64,000 nucleotides of DNA, taken from positions 1-64,000 of the forward strand of contig JBGSHJ010000044.1 in the NCBI GenBank assembly GCA_041752315.1. Direction: 5' to 3'. Source of the DNA: SYFY01 sp041752315. Lineage in GTDB: Bacteria > Pseudomonadota > Gammaproteobacteria > Pseudomonadales > Azotimanducaceae. This document shows, one piece after another, positions 53,771-63,615 of the stretch (position 1 is its first letter; each line of letters starts with the position of its first letter). A model generated the notes under the pieces. That model was not told the DNA's origin. It made no database searches and was given only the letters and a program-made list of their open reading frames with translations. The translations under genes and the position numbers were made by a program.

Positions 53771-55114
53771 TTACTTCAGCACGAGTCTGACCCTGGCGCC
53801 ACCCAGCGGACTTGTGTCGATCGCGAGTGTGCTGTTGTAGAGGCTCACCAGTTCAGCCACCACGGACAAACCGATCCCCTGACCGGGTTGAACTTCGTCC
53901 GCGCGGATGCCTCGATGCAGCACGTCCTCGCGCAGATGCTCCGGTATCCCGGGCCCATCGTCATCGATACAGACTTCGATACCTGCCGGGACTCTGGTCG
54001 CCTGGATGGCAATCCTCGAATGGGTGTACTTGAATGCGTTTTCCAGCAGATTGCCAAAGATTTCCATCAGGTCACCTTCGTCACCACGAACCCGCAACTC
54101 GGAGTCGATCCGCTGGATGACATCGATGGCACGATCGCGATAGGCCGTGCGCAGAGCCCGCACCAACCGCTCGACCAGCGTCGCCAGCACAACCGTGCTG
54201 CCCACCACGACAGGGCCACGCACGGCCGCGCGTGACAACTGGTGATGCACGGTGCTTTCCATCCGCGCCAACTGTTCGCGCAGGAGATCGGAACCCGCAC
54301 CATGGGTTGAGCCGTTGGTCGAGGTGAGAGCGTTGCGCACCACCGCAAGGGGTGTCTTCAGGCTGTGAGCGAGATCTTCCAGGGCATTGCGGTAACGGGA
54401 TCGGGAGCGTCGTTCGTGTTCGACAAACCGGTCCAGATTTTCCGCCAGACCCTGCAACTCCGCCGGGTAAATCCGGCTGAGCGCTTCACGTTTGCCGGCT
54501 TCGAGTTCCTGTACTTCATCGGCCATCTGGCGCAACGGCGACAGTCCCCAACGCAAGGCGAGGAACTGGGCCGCAACAAAAAGCAGCAGGACCGCCGTGA
54601 GCCCGAACAACAGATTGCGCCGGAAATCCTGCATCGATCGTTCAAAAGCAGACGTTTCGGAAGCGACCGTAAAGGTCAGGACCGTGCCATCGTCCGCTCC
54701 CCAGATGACGGCATAACTCAGGTAATAAAAAGGGGCTGCAGGGTGCGCTCCCTCGGTGAACTGGAATTCCCCGGGCTCCATCGCCAGCACATGTTCAGGA
54801 AAAGGAACATCGCTCGTCAGGGCGGATGGAGAGCGCCAGGCCCGGACACTCTCGCGCATCTGCACACTGGCATACAGCCCGCTTTCCGGCTGATTGAGCC
54901 GCGGTTCGGGCAATTCCGCAGACAGGGTCACACGACCGTCGACAAAGTCGACCACACCCATCAGGGAGTAGGTCACCAGCCGAAGCTGCTGTTCGGCCCC
55001 GGTCAGTACGCTGGCCTTGAAGGATCGATCGAGAATATATCCCGCGAGGGTTAGACAGGAGCCGAGAACAAGAGTGGTGATGAAAAACAGGCGGGTCTGA
55101 ATGCCTGCTTTCAC
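53771..55114 (-). CDS. Sensor histidine kinase, PhoQ-like
   Basis: A 447-residue inner-membrane kinase with two helices (about 8-27 and 168-188) around a periplasmic PhoQ-like sensor of about 140 residues, then HAMP, an H-box with His250 (DLAHSLKTPLAVVRNAL), and an HATPase domain with NLLENAFKYT and DDDGPGIP. The H-box sequence HSLKTPL is the PhoQ type. It overlaps the response regulator by ATGA. Signal unknown, possibly divalent cations or peptides. Confidence 0.9.
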   Translation of the reverse strand: MKAGIQTRLFFITTLVLGSCLTLAGYILDRSFKASVLTGAEQQLRLVTYSLMGVVDFVDGRVTLSAELPEPRLNQPESGLYASVQMRESVRAWRSPSALTSDVPFPEHVLAMEPGEFQFTEGAHPAAPFYYLSYAVIWGADDGTVLTFTVASETSAFERSMQDFRRNLLFGLTAVLLLFVAAQFLALRWGLSPLRQMADEVQELEAGKREALSRIYPAELQGLAENLDRFVEHERRSRSRYRNALEDLAHSLKTPLAVVRNALTSTNGSTHGAGSDLLREQLARMESTVHHQLSRAAVRGPVVVGSTVVLATLVERLVRALRTAYRDRAIDVIQRIDSELRVRGDEGDLMEIFGNLLENAFKYTHSRIAIQATRVPAGIEVCIDDDGPGIPEHLREDVLHRGIRADEVQPGQGIGLSVVAELVSLYNSTLAIDTSPLGGARVRLVLK

Positions 55115-55782
55115 ACGTCATGGTCCGCGAAAAAACGGTACCCCTGACCACGCACGGTACGAATCGGATTGAGCGGGTCGAGCTTCTTGCGCAGCCTGCC
55201 GACAAACACTTCGATGACGTTGCTGTCGCGGTCGAAGTCCTGTTCGTAGAGGTGGTCCGTAAGTTCCGTCTTGCTGACCACACGGTTCGGGTTGAGCATC
55301 AGGTATTCAAGCACCTTGTACTCATAGGCGGTGAGTTCAACAGGTGCACCGGACAAGCGCACGTCCTTCTTGGCTGTATCGAGTTTCAGTTCGCCATGTT
55401 CGAGCACCGGCGACGAGTAGCCGGCGGCGCGTCGGATCAAGGCGTTCAGACGGGCCAGCAATTCTTCCATCTGGAACGGCTTGGTCAGGTAATCATCTGC
55501 CCCGGCTTCGAGGCCCTTCACCTTGTCCTGCCAGTTGCCGCGCGCAGTCAGTATCAGTACGGGCATGTTCCTTTCCGCTGCACGCAGCTTGCGGATCAGC
55601 CCCATTCCATCCAGGCGCGGCAGACCCAGATCGATGATCGCGGCGTCGTAGTCATACTCTTCGCCGAAGTAGAAGCCTTCTTCACCATCCTTGGCAGCGT
55701 CGACGACAAAGCCGGCACTGCGTAGCGCAGCCACAAGTTGTCCGGCGAGGGCTGACTCGTCTTCCACGATGAGTACACGCAT
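55111..55782 (-). CDS. OmpR/PhoP-family response regulator
   Basis: A 223-residue regulator. The receiver domain has the phosphoacceptor Asp51 (AAIIDLGLPRLDG), conserved Thr and Lys in LILTARG and DDYLTKPF, then a C-terminal OmpR winged helix (LTAYEYKVLEYLMLNPNRVVSK, IRTVRGQGYRF). It is PhoP-like in length and in its pairing with the kinase that follows. A PepSY gene lies 21 bp upstream in the same operon. Confidence 0.92.
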   Translation of the reverse strand: MRVLIVEDESALAGQLVAALRSAGFVVDAAKDGEEGFYFGEEYDYDAAIIDLGLPRLDGMGLIRKLRAAERNMPVLILTARGNWQDKVKGLEAGADDYLTKPFQMEELLARLNALIRRAAGYSSPVLEHGELKLDTAKKDVRLSGAPVELTAYEYKVLEYLMLNPNRVVSKTELTDHLYEQDFDRDSNVIEVFVGRLRKKLDPLNPIRTVRGQGYRFFADHDV

Positions 55783-55803
55783 GCTTTTTTCCCGACTTGG
55801 AGG

Positions 55804-56187
55804 CTACTCGTTTTGGGCGCGACCCTTGCGATCAACAAACCAGGTCTGGACCTGGCGTTCGTCGACCAGGACTCGCACCTGATAGCCAACTTCAGGTCCA
55901 CGGCTCGAGGAGTTGGCGGACAGGACACGGCCACCGGTGCGGTGACGGATGATGGCGGTAGCTGTTTCCAGACTCACGTCCGGGTTTGGCTCGACCAGAT
56001 AATTCTGTGTAGCGGCTTTTTTGTATTCACTCGCCAGAACCACGGCGGGACCAGTCGTACCGCCAATCAGGATCAGCAGCAGTGTGACCAGTCGCCACCA
56101 GCCACTGCGGAGGGAAACTCTCCCAGCCCGGTTGTGCCTGCCAGCCTTCTGCTGCTCCCCGAGATGGCTCTGGCTTACCACGTTCAT
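55804..56187 (-). CDS. PepSY-domain membrane protein
   Basis: A 127-residue protein with a basic N-terminus, one hydrophobic segment (WWRLVTLLLILIGGTTGPAVVLA, about 30-52) and a PepSY domain (VSLETATAIIRHRTGGRVLSAN, then YQVRVLVDERQVQTWFVD). PepSY proteins bind or inhibit peptidases and are common first genes of PhoPQ-type operons, where they may tune the sensor. ATG at 56187 follows GAGGG; the frame extends upstream without support. Confidence 0.82.
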   Translation of the reverse strand: MNVVSQSHLGEQQKAGRHNRAGRVSLRSGWWRLVTLLLILIGGTTGPAVVLASEYKKAATQNYLVEPNPDVSLETATAIIRHRTGGRVLSANSSSRGPEVGYQVRVLVDERQVQTWFVDRKGRAQNE

Positions 56188-56394
56188 GCCGCTGCCCTCA
56201 TCTGCACCCAAACTTTGACCGGACCCAATGTGGACGGGATTGTAACCACATTCTGCCTGCAATCGCAGCGGCCCCGCCATTCCCTGGACACGAGGCCCTG
56301 GACACGGGTTTCCTGGACAGGGAGCCTGCAGACGCCGGGGCCGTAGACTCCGCTGGACATGAGGCAACCCGCATGGGTTGCCCCATGACGCAGG

Positions 56395-56982
56395 TTATTC
56401 TGCAGGCGCAACGTCCACCCGCACGCGCAACGTCTCACCAGGATGATTCCTGGTGTGGGTACGATAGACCTGGTCACCCCACGCATATTCGACGTCATAA
56501 CCGGCAAGCTCTTCCTGCTCCCGGACTTCATTGACGCTCTGGCAGACACGCTCCGTGCCATAACGCGATACCCCTGTCTGGCTGGCTTGCGCGCGGCGAC
56601 CGATGTCATGGCCGATGCTGCCACCCAGTACTGCACCAACGGCTGTGCCTACCTGCTTGTTACCCGAGTCGTGACCGACGGCATTTCCAAGCGCTCCGCC
56701 GATGATGGCACCAAGGATGGTGGGTGTCGCAGAACGACGCGGCCCGGGTTCGTAGTAGCTCACCTTTTCTTCATGGCAGCGCTCGGTTGGCACGGTATGA
56801 CTGACCGTACGATAGACAGGGTCTGCGCGCAGCACCTGGGCTTCCTGATATGAAGTGGCACAAGCAACACCGGAGAGCAGCACGGATCCACCAAGAATCA
56901 CCGCACGCAGTGCCTTGCGTACCGGGCTTGCGCTGAACTTGCTGGCCAGTGGGAAAGGTTCATTCGTGACTGCGTTTTTCAT
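56395..56982 (-). CDS. Glycine-zipper 2TM outer-membrane-type protein
   Basis: A 195-residue exported protein. The N-terminal basic region and hydrophobic stretch (VILGGSVLLSGVACA, about 28-42) contain a Cys in a weak lipobox. The glycine zipper is ILGAIIGGALGNAVGHDSGN...AVGAVLGGSIGHDIG (about 89-128), as in Rickettsia 17-kDa antigen and SlyB-like proteins. The C-terminal domain has paired Cys. ATG at 56982 has a perfect GGAGG five bases upstream. Likely supports envelope integrity. Confidence 0.85.
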   Translation of the reverse strand: MKNAVTNEPFPLASKFSASPVRKALRAVILGGSVLLSGVACATSYQEAQVLRADPVYRTVSHTVPTERCHEEKVSYYEPGPRRSATPTILGAIIGGALGNAVGHDSGNKQVGTAVGAVLGGSIGHDIGRRAQASQTGVSRYGTERVCQSVNEVREQEELAGYDVEYAWGDQVYRTHTRNHPGETLRVRVDVAPAE

Positions 56983-57165
56983 GATTGCCTCCACATGATC
57001 TCCGCTTATTTCAGGATCGCCTCACGGTGTTCGATGAGGGTAGACACCATCCTAGCGGGAGGGCCTGAACATCAGATGAATAACCCGTCGCGTGTGGGAA
57101 CCAATCAGTCGATTCTGGTCTAAGTTCGCAAACCGGAACAGCTTCAAAGGCCATTGGCAACTCCC

Positions 57166-57882
57166 ATGTACATCAATTTCGCCCGGCAGATCATGGATTG
57201 GTACAACCGCACGCTGCAGGTCGCACTGCATCTGGACGGCGTGGTGTCGCTTGGATTGCGGCTCATCCTCGCCCCTGTCCTCATAGGCGCCGGCTGGGAG
57301 AAACTCCACGGCGAGAACTGGTTCACCTTCCAGCTTGATTCCTTTCCCTTTCCATTCAATGTCCTGCCGGCAGAATTTTCCTGGTTTCTGGCCTCATGGA
57401 CCGAATTTGTCGGTGGCATCTGCCTGCTGCTGGGTCTGGGTACGCGCATCTGGGCGATCATGCTCGCAGTCACCATGTTCGTTGCAGCCTGGGCGGTGCA
57501 TCTGCCCAACGGGTGGGCGGCGGTAGCACCCTCTGCGCCAGCGGCAATCTGCAGGCAGGCATCCCCGTCGCAGGCCACCGCCTCGGCATTCGAGCGGTAC
57601 ATCAAATGTTACAACGTCAATGAACGCACCATTGACGCCGCCGAGCGCCTTGCGGAAATCAAGACCATCCTGAAGGAGAATGGTGACTGGTCCAGACTCA
57701 GCGGCGCAGGCAGCATCGTCAAACTGAACAACGGAATCGAGTTTGCCGCGATCTACTTCATGATGTTGTTGTCCCTGGCGATAATCGGTGGGGGACGGCT
57801 GCTGAGCCTCGACCACTATGCGAACCTTTATGCGAACCTACTCCTGGAAAGAAGTTTCGCAAAAAGATCCGGACATTCATGA
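57166..57882 (+). CDS. DoxX-family membrane protein
   Basis: A 238-residue inner-membrane protein with four hydrophobic helices and the DoxX opening (LGLRLILAPVLIGAGWEKLHG), SWTEFVGGICLLLGLGTRIWAI and a final helix (AAIYFMMLLSLAIIGGGRLLSLD). A polar insert of about 70 residues between helices three and four is longer than in small DoxX proteins. ATG at 57166 is chosen over a TTG four codons earlier. Role unknown; DoxX proteins take part in redox or quinone-linked membrane processes. Confidence 0.83.
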   Translation: MYINFARQIMDWYNRTLQVALHLDGVVSLGLRLILAPVLIGAGWEKLHGENWFTFQLDSFPFPFNVLPAEFSWFLASWTEFVGGICLLLGLGTRIWAIMLAVTMFVAAWAVHLPNGWAAVAPSAPAAICRQASPSQATASAFERYIKCYNVNERTIDAAERLAEIKTILKENGDWSRLSGAGSIVKLNNGIEFAAIYFMMLLSLAIIGGGRLLSLDHYANLYANLLLERSFAKRSGHS

Positions 57883-57947
57883 CCTGACAACCCAAATCAG
57901 TCGTCATGCCCGCTATCATCGCCGAGCCAGTTGCCAAGGTGTTCTTC

Positions 57948-60794
57948 ATGTTCCGAGCCGTCATGATCATTGCGCTGCTCTTGATCGCCAGTTGTGCGAC
58001 CAACGTTGCCGGCCCAGCTAACGTCGAAATCATCAAGAGTCCGAACGATGATCGCGACTATCGATATCTCGAACTCCCGAACCGGCTCAAGGTGGTTCTG
58101 ATCGCGGATGCCAGCAGTGACAAGGCTGCAGCCGCCCTGACCGTGTTCAGGGGCAGTCTGCATGACCCCGCAGAACATCCCGGTCTTGCACATTTTCTCG
58201 AACACATGCTTTTCATCGGTACCGCCAGGTATCCGGACGTCGATGGCTACCAGCACTTCCTGACCGCCAACGGGGGTACCTCCAATGCCTACACCGCACC
58301 TGACCATACCAACTATTTTTTCGACGTTGCCCCGCCACAGTTTCCCGAAGCGCTGGATCGTTTTGCGAACTTCTTCATCAGTCCGCTCTTCACCGCCGAA
58401 TATGTCGATCGGGAAAAAAACGCCGTCCATTCCGAGTATCAGCTGCAGCTGAAGGATGATGGCTGGCGCGGCATGACGGCCGGCAAGCTCATGATGAACC
58501 AGTCTCATCCACTCGCCGCCTTCAGCATCGGCAGCCTGTCGACGCTGGGCGGCGATGTCCGGTCGGCGCTCCTCGAATTTTTTGCCAGCGAGTACTCTGC
58601 AGACCAGATGGCCCTGGTTGTGATCGCACCCGAGTCGCTGGACATGCTGGAGACGCTGGTCACCGAACGATTCAGCGCGATTCCGGACCACAACCTGGGT
58701 CGGGACGATACACAGGCGCAGGTGTTTGCCGAAGACGATCTGCCGGTGCGACTGGACGTCAAGCCCATCCAGGAAATGCGCAGCGTCACCTACTCGTTTC
58801 CAGTGCCTGCGCTGCGCCCGCATTATCGTGCAAAGCCCGAGTTCTACATCGCCAACCTCCTCGGTCACGAAGGACAGGGGAGCCTGTATGCCACCTTGAA
58901 ATCTCTCGGTTGGGCAACCGGTCTGTCGGCGACCTCCGGCGATCTGGATACGGACGAATCCAATTTCGACGTCAGTATTTCACTGACTGAAGAAGGTGCG
59001 AAACACATCGACCAGATCTCTGCCTACCTGTTCGCCTACCTCGATCTGATGCGCAGGGAAGAGCCAGCGCAGTGGCGGCAGCAGGAACTCGTCAAGCTGG
59101 GAGAACTGGGCTTCCGGTTCCTCGAAAAGGGCGGAGCGCTGAGGACGGTGTATGGCCTGGCGCCTGCATTGATGAACTATCCGGCCGAGGAGATCCTTCG
59201 CTATCGTTTTCGCTATGACGAATTCAAGCCGGATCTGATTCGCAGTTACATGGATCGCCTGCGCCCCGACAACGTTGCCGTCCAGGTGACACTGCCCGAA
59301 GCCAGTACCAATGCCAGGGAGCCCTGGTTTGGCGTCGACTACTCCCTGACCCGGGGACCCATCAAGGTCGCTACCTTGCCCTCGTCGGCGTTCGCTGGTC
59401 TGTCATTGCCGGAAGCCAATCCCTTCCTGCCTGAAAACCTTGAACTGGTCACCACAGGACCCCAACCTGCACAGATCGTCAATGATGCCGCGGTGAACTA
59501 CTGGATGCACGCCGATGGCGAATTTGGTGTCCCCAAGGCAAACCTGCGGTTCAATCTGAATGTTGATGGTGGCCTGACGACTCCCGAGGACCAGGCCGCT
59601 GCCCGGCTCTTCGCCAACCTGGTCGCCGATGCCATGAACCAGTGGGCTTACGCAACGCTGCTCGCGGGCATGAACGCCCAGATTGGTACCCGACCACTCG
59701 GTTTCCGCTTTGACATAACCGGTTACAACGACAAGCAACTCGTTCTCGTTGAACGAGTCCTCGAGACCTTTGCGACGATGACCATCGATGCAACCCGATT
59801 TGCCATCATCAAACGTGATCTGATCCAGTCGCTGGACAACAGAGACAAGGAACGACCCTATCTGCAGACCATGGCGGCTGTAGGTCAGGCAGTGCATGGT
59901 ACCGAATGGCCAGAAGCGGAAATCTCGCGCGCAGTCGCCGCCATCACACCAGAGCGTCTGGACCAATGGCGAAAGGAACACCTGGCGACCGTCGGCTTTT
60001 TCGGACTTGCACATGGCAACGTGACCGATGCCAAGGCGCTTGGCGTGCTCACCGCCGTACGCAAGCACTTCCAGCTGGGCAAAATCGACAGCGAACTGCC
60101 AGGACCGGTACAGATCCGCCGTCCACAGTCCATTGAGATGCCCATTGAACACTCGGATGCTTCTGTCGTGGTCTTCCTTCAGGAACCGGACCGGACCTGG
60201 CGCTCAAAGGCAGTCACACAGCTCGCCGCCCAACTGATCCAGCAGGGGTTTTTCACAAGTCTTCGCACGGAACAACAGCTGGGTTACGTGGTAGGCCTGG
60301 GCGCCAGGGCTATTGACCGGCAACCCGGCATATTGTTGACGGTTCAATCACCGGTCGCTTCGCCCGACCAGATTTTCAAGGCGATGCAGGTCTACCTGGA
60401 TTCACAACCTGCTGTCCTGGCGGCGATGTCCGACGAAGAATTCAACGCCAAACGTCAGGGGCTGCTGGTCAAACTCCTCGAAGCCGACAAAAATCTCGCG
60501 CAGCGAACCGAGCGGTACTGGAACGATCTGGATGAAGAGATCACCACCTTCGATGGCAATCGCCAACTGGCGGCTGCGGTCGAATCGCTCACGCGGGAGG
60601 ATCTGCGGGTGTACATCAGCGATCTGTCACGGCGCCTGAAGGAACAGAGCATTGTCGCTTTTTCCCGTGGTGCCTTTGCACCTCTCGCCAGGCACGGTGA
60701 ACGAAGTCCATCGATCAGCGAGTTCAAGCGTCGTCAAACACAAACCGGTACGGCGGCAGCGAACGTTTCAGTACGGCGCCATAACGCTGAGTAA
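57948..60794 (+). CDS. M16-family zinc metalloprotease (insulinase/pitrilysin type)
   Basis: A 948-residue secreted lipoprotein-like protease (LLIASC, Cys16). The inverted zinc motif is H82-F-L-E85-H86 (HFLEHMLF), and the distal Glu ligand is in AVHSEYQLQ. Four M16 domains are present at full length, with the C-terminal LRTEQQLGYVVGLGAR motif of insulysins. It degrades peptides in the periplasm. The ATG follows an AAGGTG site. Its last 71 bases overlap the end of the convergent helicase gene. Confidence 0.93.
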   Translation: MFRAVMIIALLLIASCATNVAGPANVEIIKSPNDDRDYRYLELPNRLKVVLIADASSDKAAAALTVFRGSLHDPAEHPGLAHFLEHMLFIGTARYPDVDGYQHFLTANGGTSNAYTAPDHTNYFFDVAPPQFPEALDRFANFFISPLFTAEYVDREKNAVHSEYQLQLKDDGWRGMTAGKLMMNQSHPLAAFSIGSLSTLGGDVRSALLEFFASEYSADQMALVVIAPESLDMLETLVTERFSAIPDHNLGRDDTQAQVFAEDDLPVRLDVKPIQEMRSVTYSFPVPALRPHYRAKPEFYIANLLGHEGQGSLYATLKSLGWATGLSATSGDLDTDESNFDVSISLTEEGAKHIDQISAYLFAYLDLMRREEPAQWRQQELVKLGELGFRFLEKGGALRTVYGLAPALMNYPAEEILRYRFRYDEFKPDLIRSYMDRLRPDNVAVQVTLPEASTNAREPWFGVDYSLTRGPIKVATLPSSAFAGLSLPEANPFLPENLELVTTGPQPAQIVNDAAVNYWMHADGEFGVPKANLRFNLNVDGGLTTPEDQAAARLFANLVADAMNQWAYATLLAGMNAQIGTRPLGFRFDITGYNDKQLVLVERVLETFATMTIDATRFAIIKRDLIQSLDNRDKERPYLQTMAAVGQAVHGTEWPEAEISRAVAAITPERLDQWRKEHLATVGFFGLAHGNVTDAKALGVLTAVRKHFQLGKIDSELPGPVQIRRPQSIEMPIEHSDASVVVFLQEPDRTWRSKAVTQLAAQLIQQGFFTSLRTEQQLGYVVGLGARAIDRQPGILLTVQSPVASPDQIFKAMQVYLDSQPAVLAAMSDEEFNAKRQGLLVKLLEADKNLAQRTERYWNDLDEEITTFDGNRQLAAAVESLTREDLRVYISDLSRRLKEQSIVAFSRGAFAPLARHGERSPSISEFKRRQTQTGTAAANVSVRRHNAE

Positions 60795-62811
60795 CAAAAC
60801 GACGATCGAGCAGGGTAATGCGGCCATGATCGCGCTCGTGACGGACCAGGCGACCGCACGCCTGCACCAGACGCAGCGCTGCATCAGGAACGCTGATTTC
60901 CATGAACGGGTTCCGGCCCTGGTGTTCCGCCCATTCGGCTACCGCCTGATCGATGGGATCATCGGGAACGGCGAACGGCAGTTTGCAGATGATCACGTGC
61001 CGACAATAATCATCCGGCAAGTCGAGCCCTTCCGCAAAACTGGCCAGTCCAAACAGGTAGCTGATCTCGCCACCATCGACCCGTAACCGGTGGGCATCGA
61101 GCAGGGCCTGCTTCGCCGCTGCGCCCTGCACAAGCAGCAGGTCGGCGAGTTTTCGGGGCAGCAATTCAAGCACCTTGCGCATCTGTCGCCAGGATGCAAA
61201 CAGCACCAGCGCGCTGCACTCCTCGGCCAGGAGCTTCGGCATGAGACCTGCAATCTCGACACTGTGTGCATCGGCTTGTCGGGGATCGGTGGTCATCGAC
61301 GGGACACGAAATTGCACCAGCTTCGGATAATCGAACGGGCTCGGAATGCACAGCGTCGCGGCCTGCGCACCAAGCCCGGACCGTTCGAGGAATCGATCCC
61401 AGCTGCCCGCTGCCGTCAAGGTTGCACTGGCACAGACCGCTCCATGACAACGTCCCCACAGGACATCCCGCAGAAGCTCCCCCGGCTCGATGGGTGCACT
61501 GATGATCTCGAAATCGTCACCAGTCTGATTGACCCACCGGGCATGCATGACTGCAACACCGTCTTCATCGATCAATGCCGGCGCTTGCGCAAAGTCGGTG
61601 AGCACTGCGATGACGGCTTCGGCCCGGGCCAGCAGCTGCCCGAGTAGCGGCAGCCAGTCATCGGTCTCATGCCGATTCGGCCAGTCGCCCTCTCCTTCAG
61701 CCACTTCGGCAAGCTTGTCTTCCATCCGCGCAAGTATCGACTCGACCTGTCGCAGGGCAGGCAGTGTTTCGGCACACGCACGTGCGAGGTCCACAGGAAT
61801 GCAACCCAGCGGGAAACGATGGGTTGCAAGCGATTCGTCGCGAGCAGTGAACTGAAGACGCGACACCTCTGACAACAGCAGGCTGAAAGACTCGGCAGCC
61901 AACGCCGTTTCCGCAGCCAGGTTTGTCGCCAGGGCGACCAGAAACTGCGGTCGCTCAAATCGCTGGGTCATCGTACCGGTCGCGCTGTTGATCTGGTCAA
62001 ACCAGGAAATCGTTCCTTTCAATCGGGCGCGCGCAGAAAAGTGCGACTGGGTCTTGTCCGGCAGGTGGTGTGCCTCGTCAAAAACGTAGATGCAGTTTTC
62101 CGGTTCGGGCAGGACCACCCCTCCCCCCAGGCTGAGGTCGGCCAGCACGAGGTCGTGGTTGGCGACCACCACATCAACTCCCTCCAGTTCCCCCCGCGCC
62201 TTGAAAAACGGGCATTGACTGAAGTAGGCACAGCGGCGATTGGTGCAGCCGCGATGGTCCGTGGTCACCTGCTGCCACGCAGCCTCGTCCACCCCATCCC
62301 GCCAGGAGTCGACTTCACCATTCCAGCTGCCATCGCTGAACGACTCGAGCATCGACTGGTACAGTGGCGTCGGATCCATCGCCGGGGGCTCGAAGAGGTG
62401 GCCCGCCTGGCGGTCACGCGGCCGAATCGCATCATCCAGACGCTTCACGCAGACATAACGCCGACGCCCCTTGGCCAGGGCAAAGCCGAACCGCATACCG
62501 GAGTGCTGCTGCAGATCCGGCAGGTCACGAAACACCACCTGCTCCTGCAGCGCTACCGTCGCCGTGGCGATGACGACGGTCTTGTCGAGCACTCTGGCGA
62601 CCGGGATCGCGGCCATGCAGTACGCCGCAGTCTTGCCGGTCCCGGTACCCGCTTCAATGGCGACCAGCCGCACGTCGGGATCGCAGAGTCCACGCGTGAT
62701 GTGGGCCACCATTTCCCGCTGGCCACGACGCGCCTTGAAATCACGAGCCAAAAGCCAGTTGGTGTAGGCGTCCTGGATTTCCTGCTTGAGCGCTTCAGTC
62801 AATTCGAACAT
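60724..62811 (-). CDS. dinG: DinG/Rad3-family ATP-dependent DNA helicase
   Basis: A 695-residue XPD-like superfamily 2 helicase. Walker A is EAGTGTGKTAAY (Lys60); four Cys for a 4Fe-4S cluster follow (YVCVKR, then CTNRRCAYFSQC), DEAHHL is motif II, and C-terminal motifs V and VI are GLASFAEGLDLP and QACGRLVRHERDHG. It resolves R-loops and structured DNA in E. coli. It could be DinG or its paralogue YoaA. ATG at 62811 is preferred over one 14 codons upstream. Confidence 0.9.
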   Translation of the reverse strand: MFELTEALKQEIQDAYTNWLLARDFKARRGQREMVAHITRGLCDPDVRLVAIEAGTGTGKTAAYCMAAIPVARVLDKTVVIATATVALQEQVVFRDLPDLQQHSGMRFGFALAKGRRRYVCVKRLDDAIRPRDRQAGHLFEPPAMDPTPLYQSMLESFSDGSWNGEVDSWRDGVDEAAWQQVTTDHRGCTNRRCAYFSQCPFFKARGELEGVDVVVANHDLVLADLSLGGGVVLPEPENCIYVFDEAHHLPDKTQSHFSARARLKGTISWFDQINSATGTMTQRFERPQFLVALATNLAAETALAAESFSLLLSEVSRLQFTARDESLATHRFPLGCIPVDLARACAETLPALRQVESILARMEDKLAEVAEGEGDWPNRHETDDWLPLLGQLLARAEAVIAVLTDFAQAPALIDEDGVAVMHARWVNQTGDDFEIISAPIEPGELLRDVLWGRCHGAVCASATLTAAGSWDRFLERSGLGAQAATLCIPSPFDYPKLVQFRVPSMTTDPRQADAHSVEIAGLMPKLLAEECSALVLFASWRQMRKVLELLPRKLADLLLVQGAAAKQALLDAHRLRVDGGEISYLFGLASFAEGLDLPDDYCRHVIICKLPFAVPDDPIDQAVAEWAEHQGRNPFMEISVPDAALRLVQACGRLVRHERDHGRITLLDRRFVTQRYGAVLKRSLPPYRFVFDDA

Positions 62812-62974
62812 GACCGCAGGATAACTCGAATCTGGCGCACTGCCTGCAAGCATCTGCCTGGGCGAATGACAGCATTGACGTGACCCGGATGTCGACGCCC
62901 CAGGCTATGGTCCAGACGATACAAATCGTCCTATGGCACCAACAGGGAGCAGCACAACGGGGAACCCCAAGGTG

Positions 62975-63583
62975 TCAGACACACTCCAGCAGTACTTCGA
63001 CACGCCCGTCACGCAACGCACCCCGATCCAGCCGCACGTACTCCATCGCATCCACCACTTCCATCTGCGTATGTGGGAAGTCGGGTACGGGACGTCGCAC
63101 GGCCTTGCGCACCAGCGTATCGGCACTCTCGATCGCATAGCGCCACGGTACAAGCTGGCTTCGCCCATGCATGGCAGCAAACAGATGCATGCGGGATTCC
63201 ACATGCAGATAACCCTGCAACCGACGGGCAAACACCGTCAGCAGCGCAGGTGGCAGGTAGTTCGGATAATCCCAGAGCAGGCAATAATCGATCACACCGC
63301 TGCCTATGAAGGCGAGGCGCTCATCAAAGACTTTCGCCGCTTCCGGCAGGGTCATCCTCTCGGGAACGCACAGGACATCGAGCAGATCTGCGCAATACAC
63401 CTTGCACCGGTAACCGGACAGCAGCTGCATGGTTGCCGACTGTGCTCCGGCCAGGTCGAGGATCGTGAAGCAGCGGTCTGGATCCATTTGCTGGAACCAG
63501 CGGCTGAGCAGGGAGCCTGTTTCACGCGTCCCTTGCAGTGGCAGCGGCACAACGCCTGCCTGCGCAGTCTGTGTTTCTCCCAT
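62975..63583 (-). CDS. Hypothetical protein, possible degenerate methyltransferase fold
   Basis: A 202-residue protein with no clear family. FTILDLAGAQSATMQLLSG (about 40-58) looks like a Rossmann motif I that has lost the glycine-rich signature; CKVYCADLLD and SGVIDYCLLWDYPNYLPP follow as later strands, suggesting a class I methyltransferase fold without a convincing SAM site. A TTG at 63619 overlaps the stop of the bactofilin gene (TTGA), so translation may be coupled and 12 residues longer. Confidence 0.6.
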   Translation of the reverse strand: MGETQTAQAGVVPLPLQGTRETGSLLSRWFQQMDPDRCFTILDLAGAQSATMQLLSGYRCKVYCADLLDVLCVPERMTLPEAAKVFDERLAFIGSGVIDYCLLWDYPNYLPPALLTVFARRLQGYLHVESRMHLFAAMHGRSQLVPWRYAIESADTLVRKAVRRPVPDFPHTQMEVVDAMEYVRLDRGALRDGRVEVLLECV

Positions 63584-63615
63584 ACGGTCGGCTGGCCGGA
63601 TTCCGGCCGCTGGCC

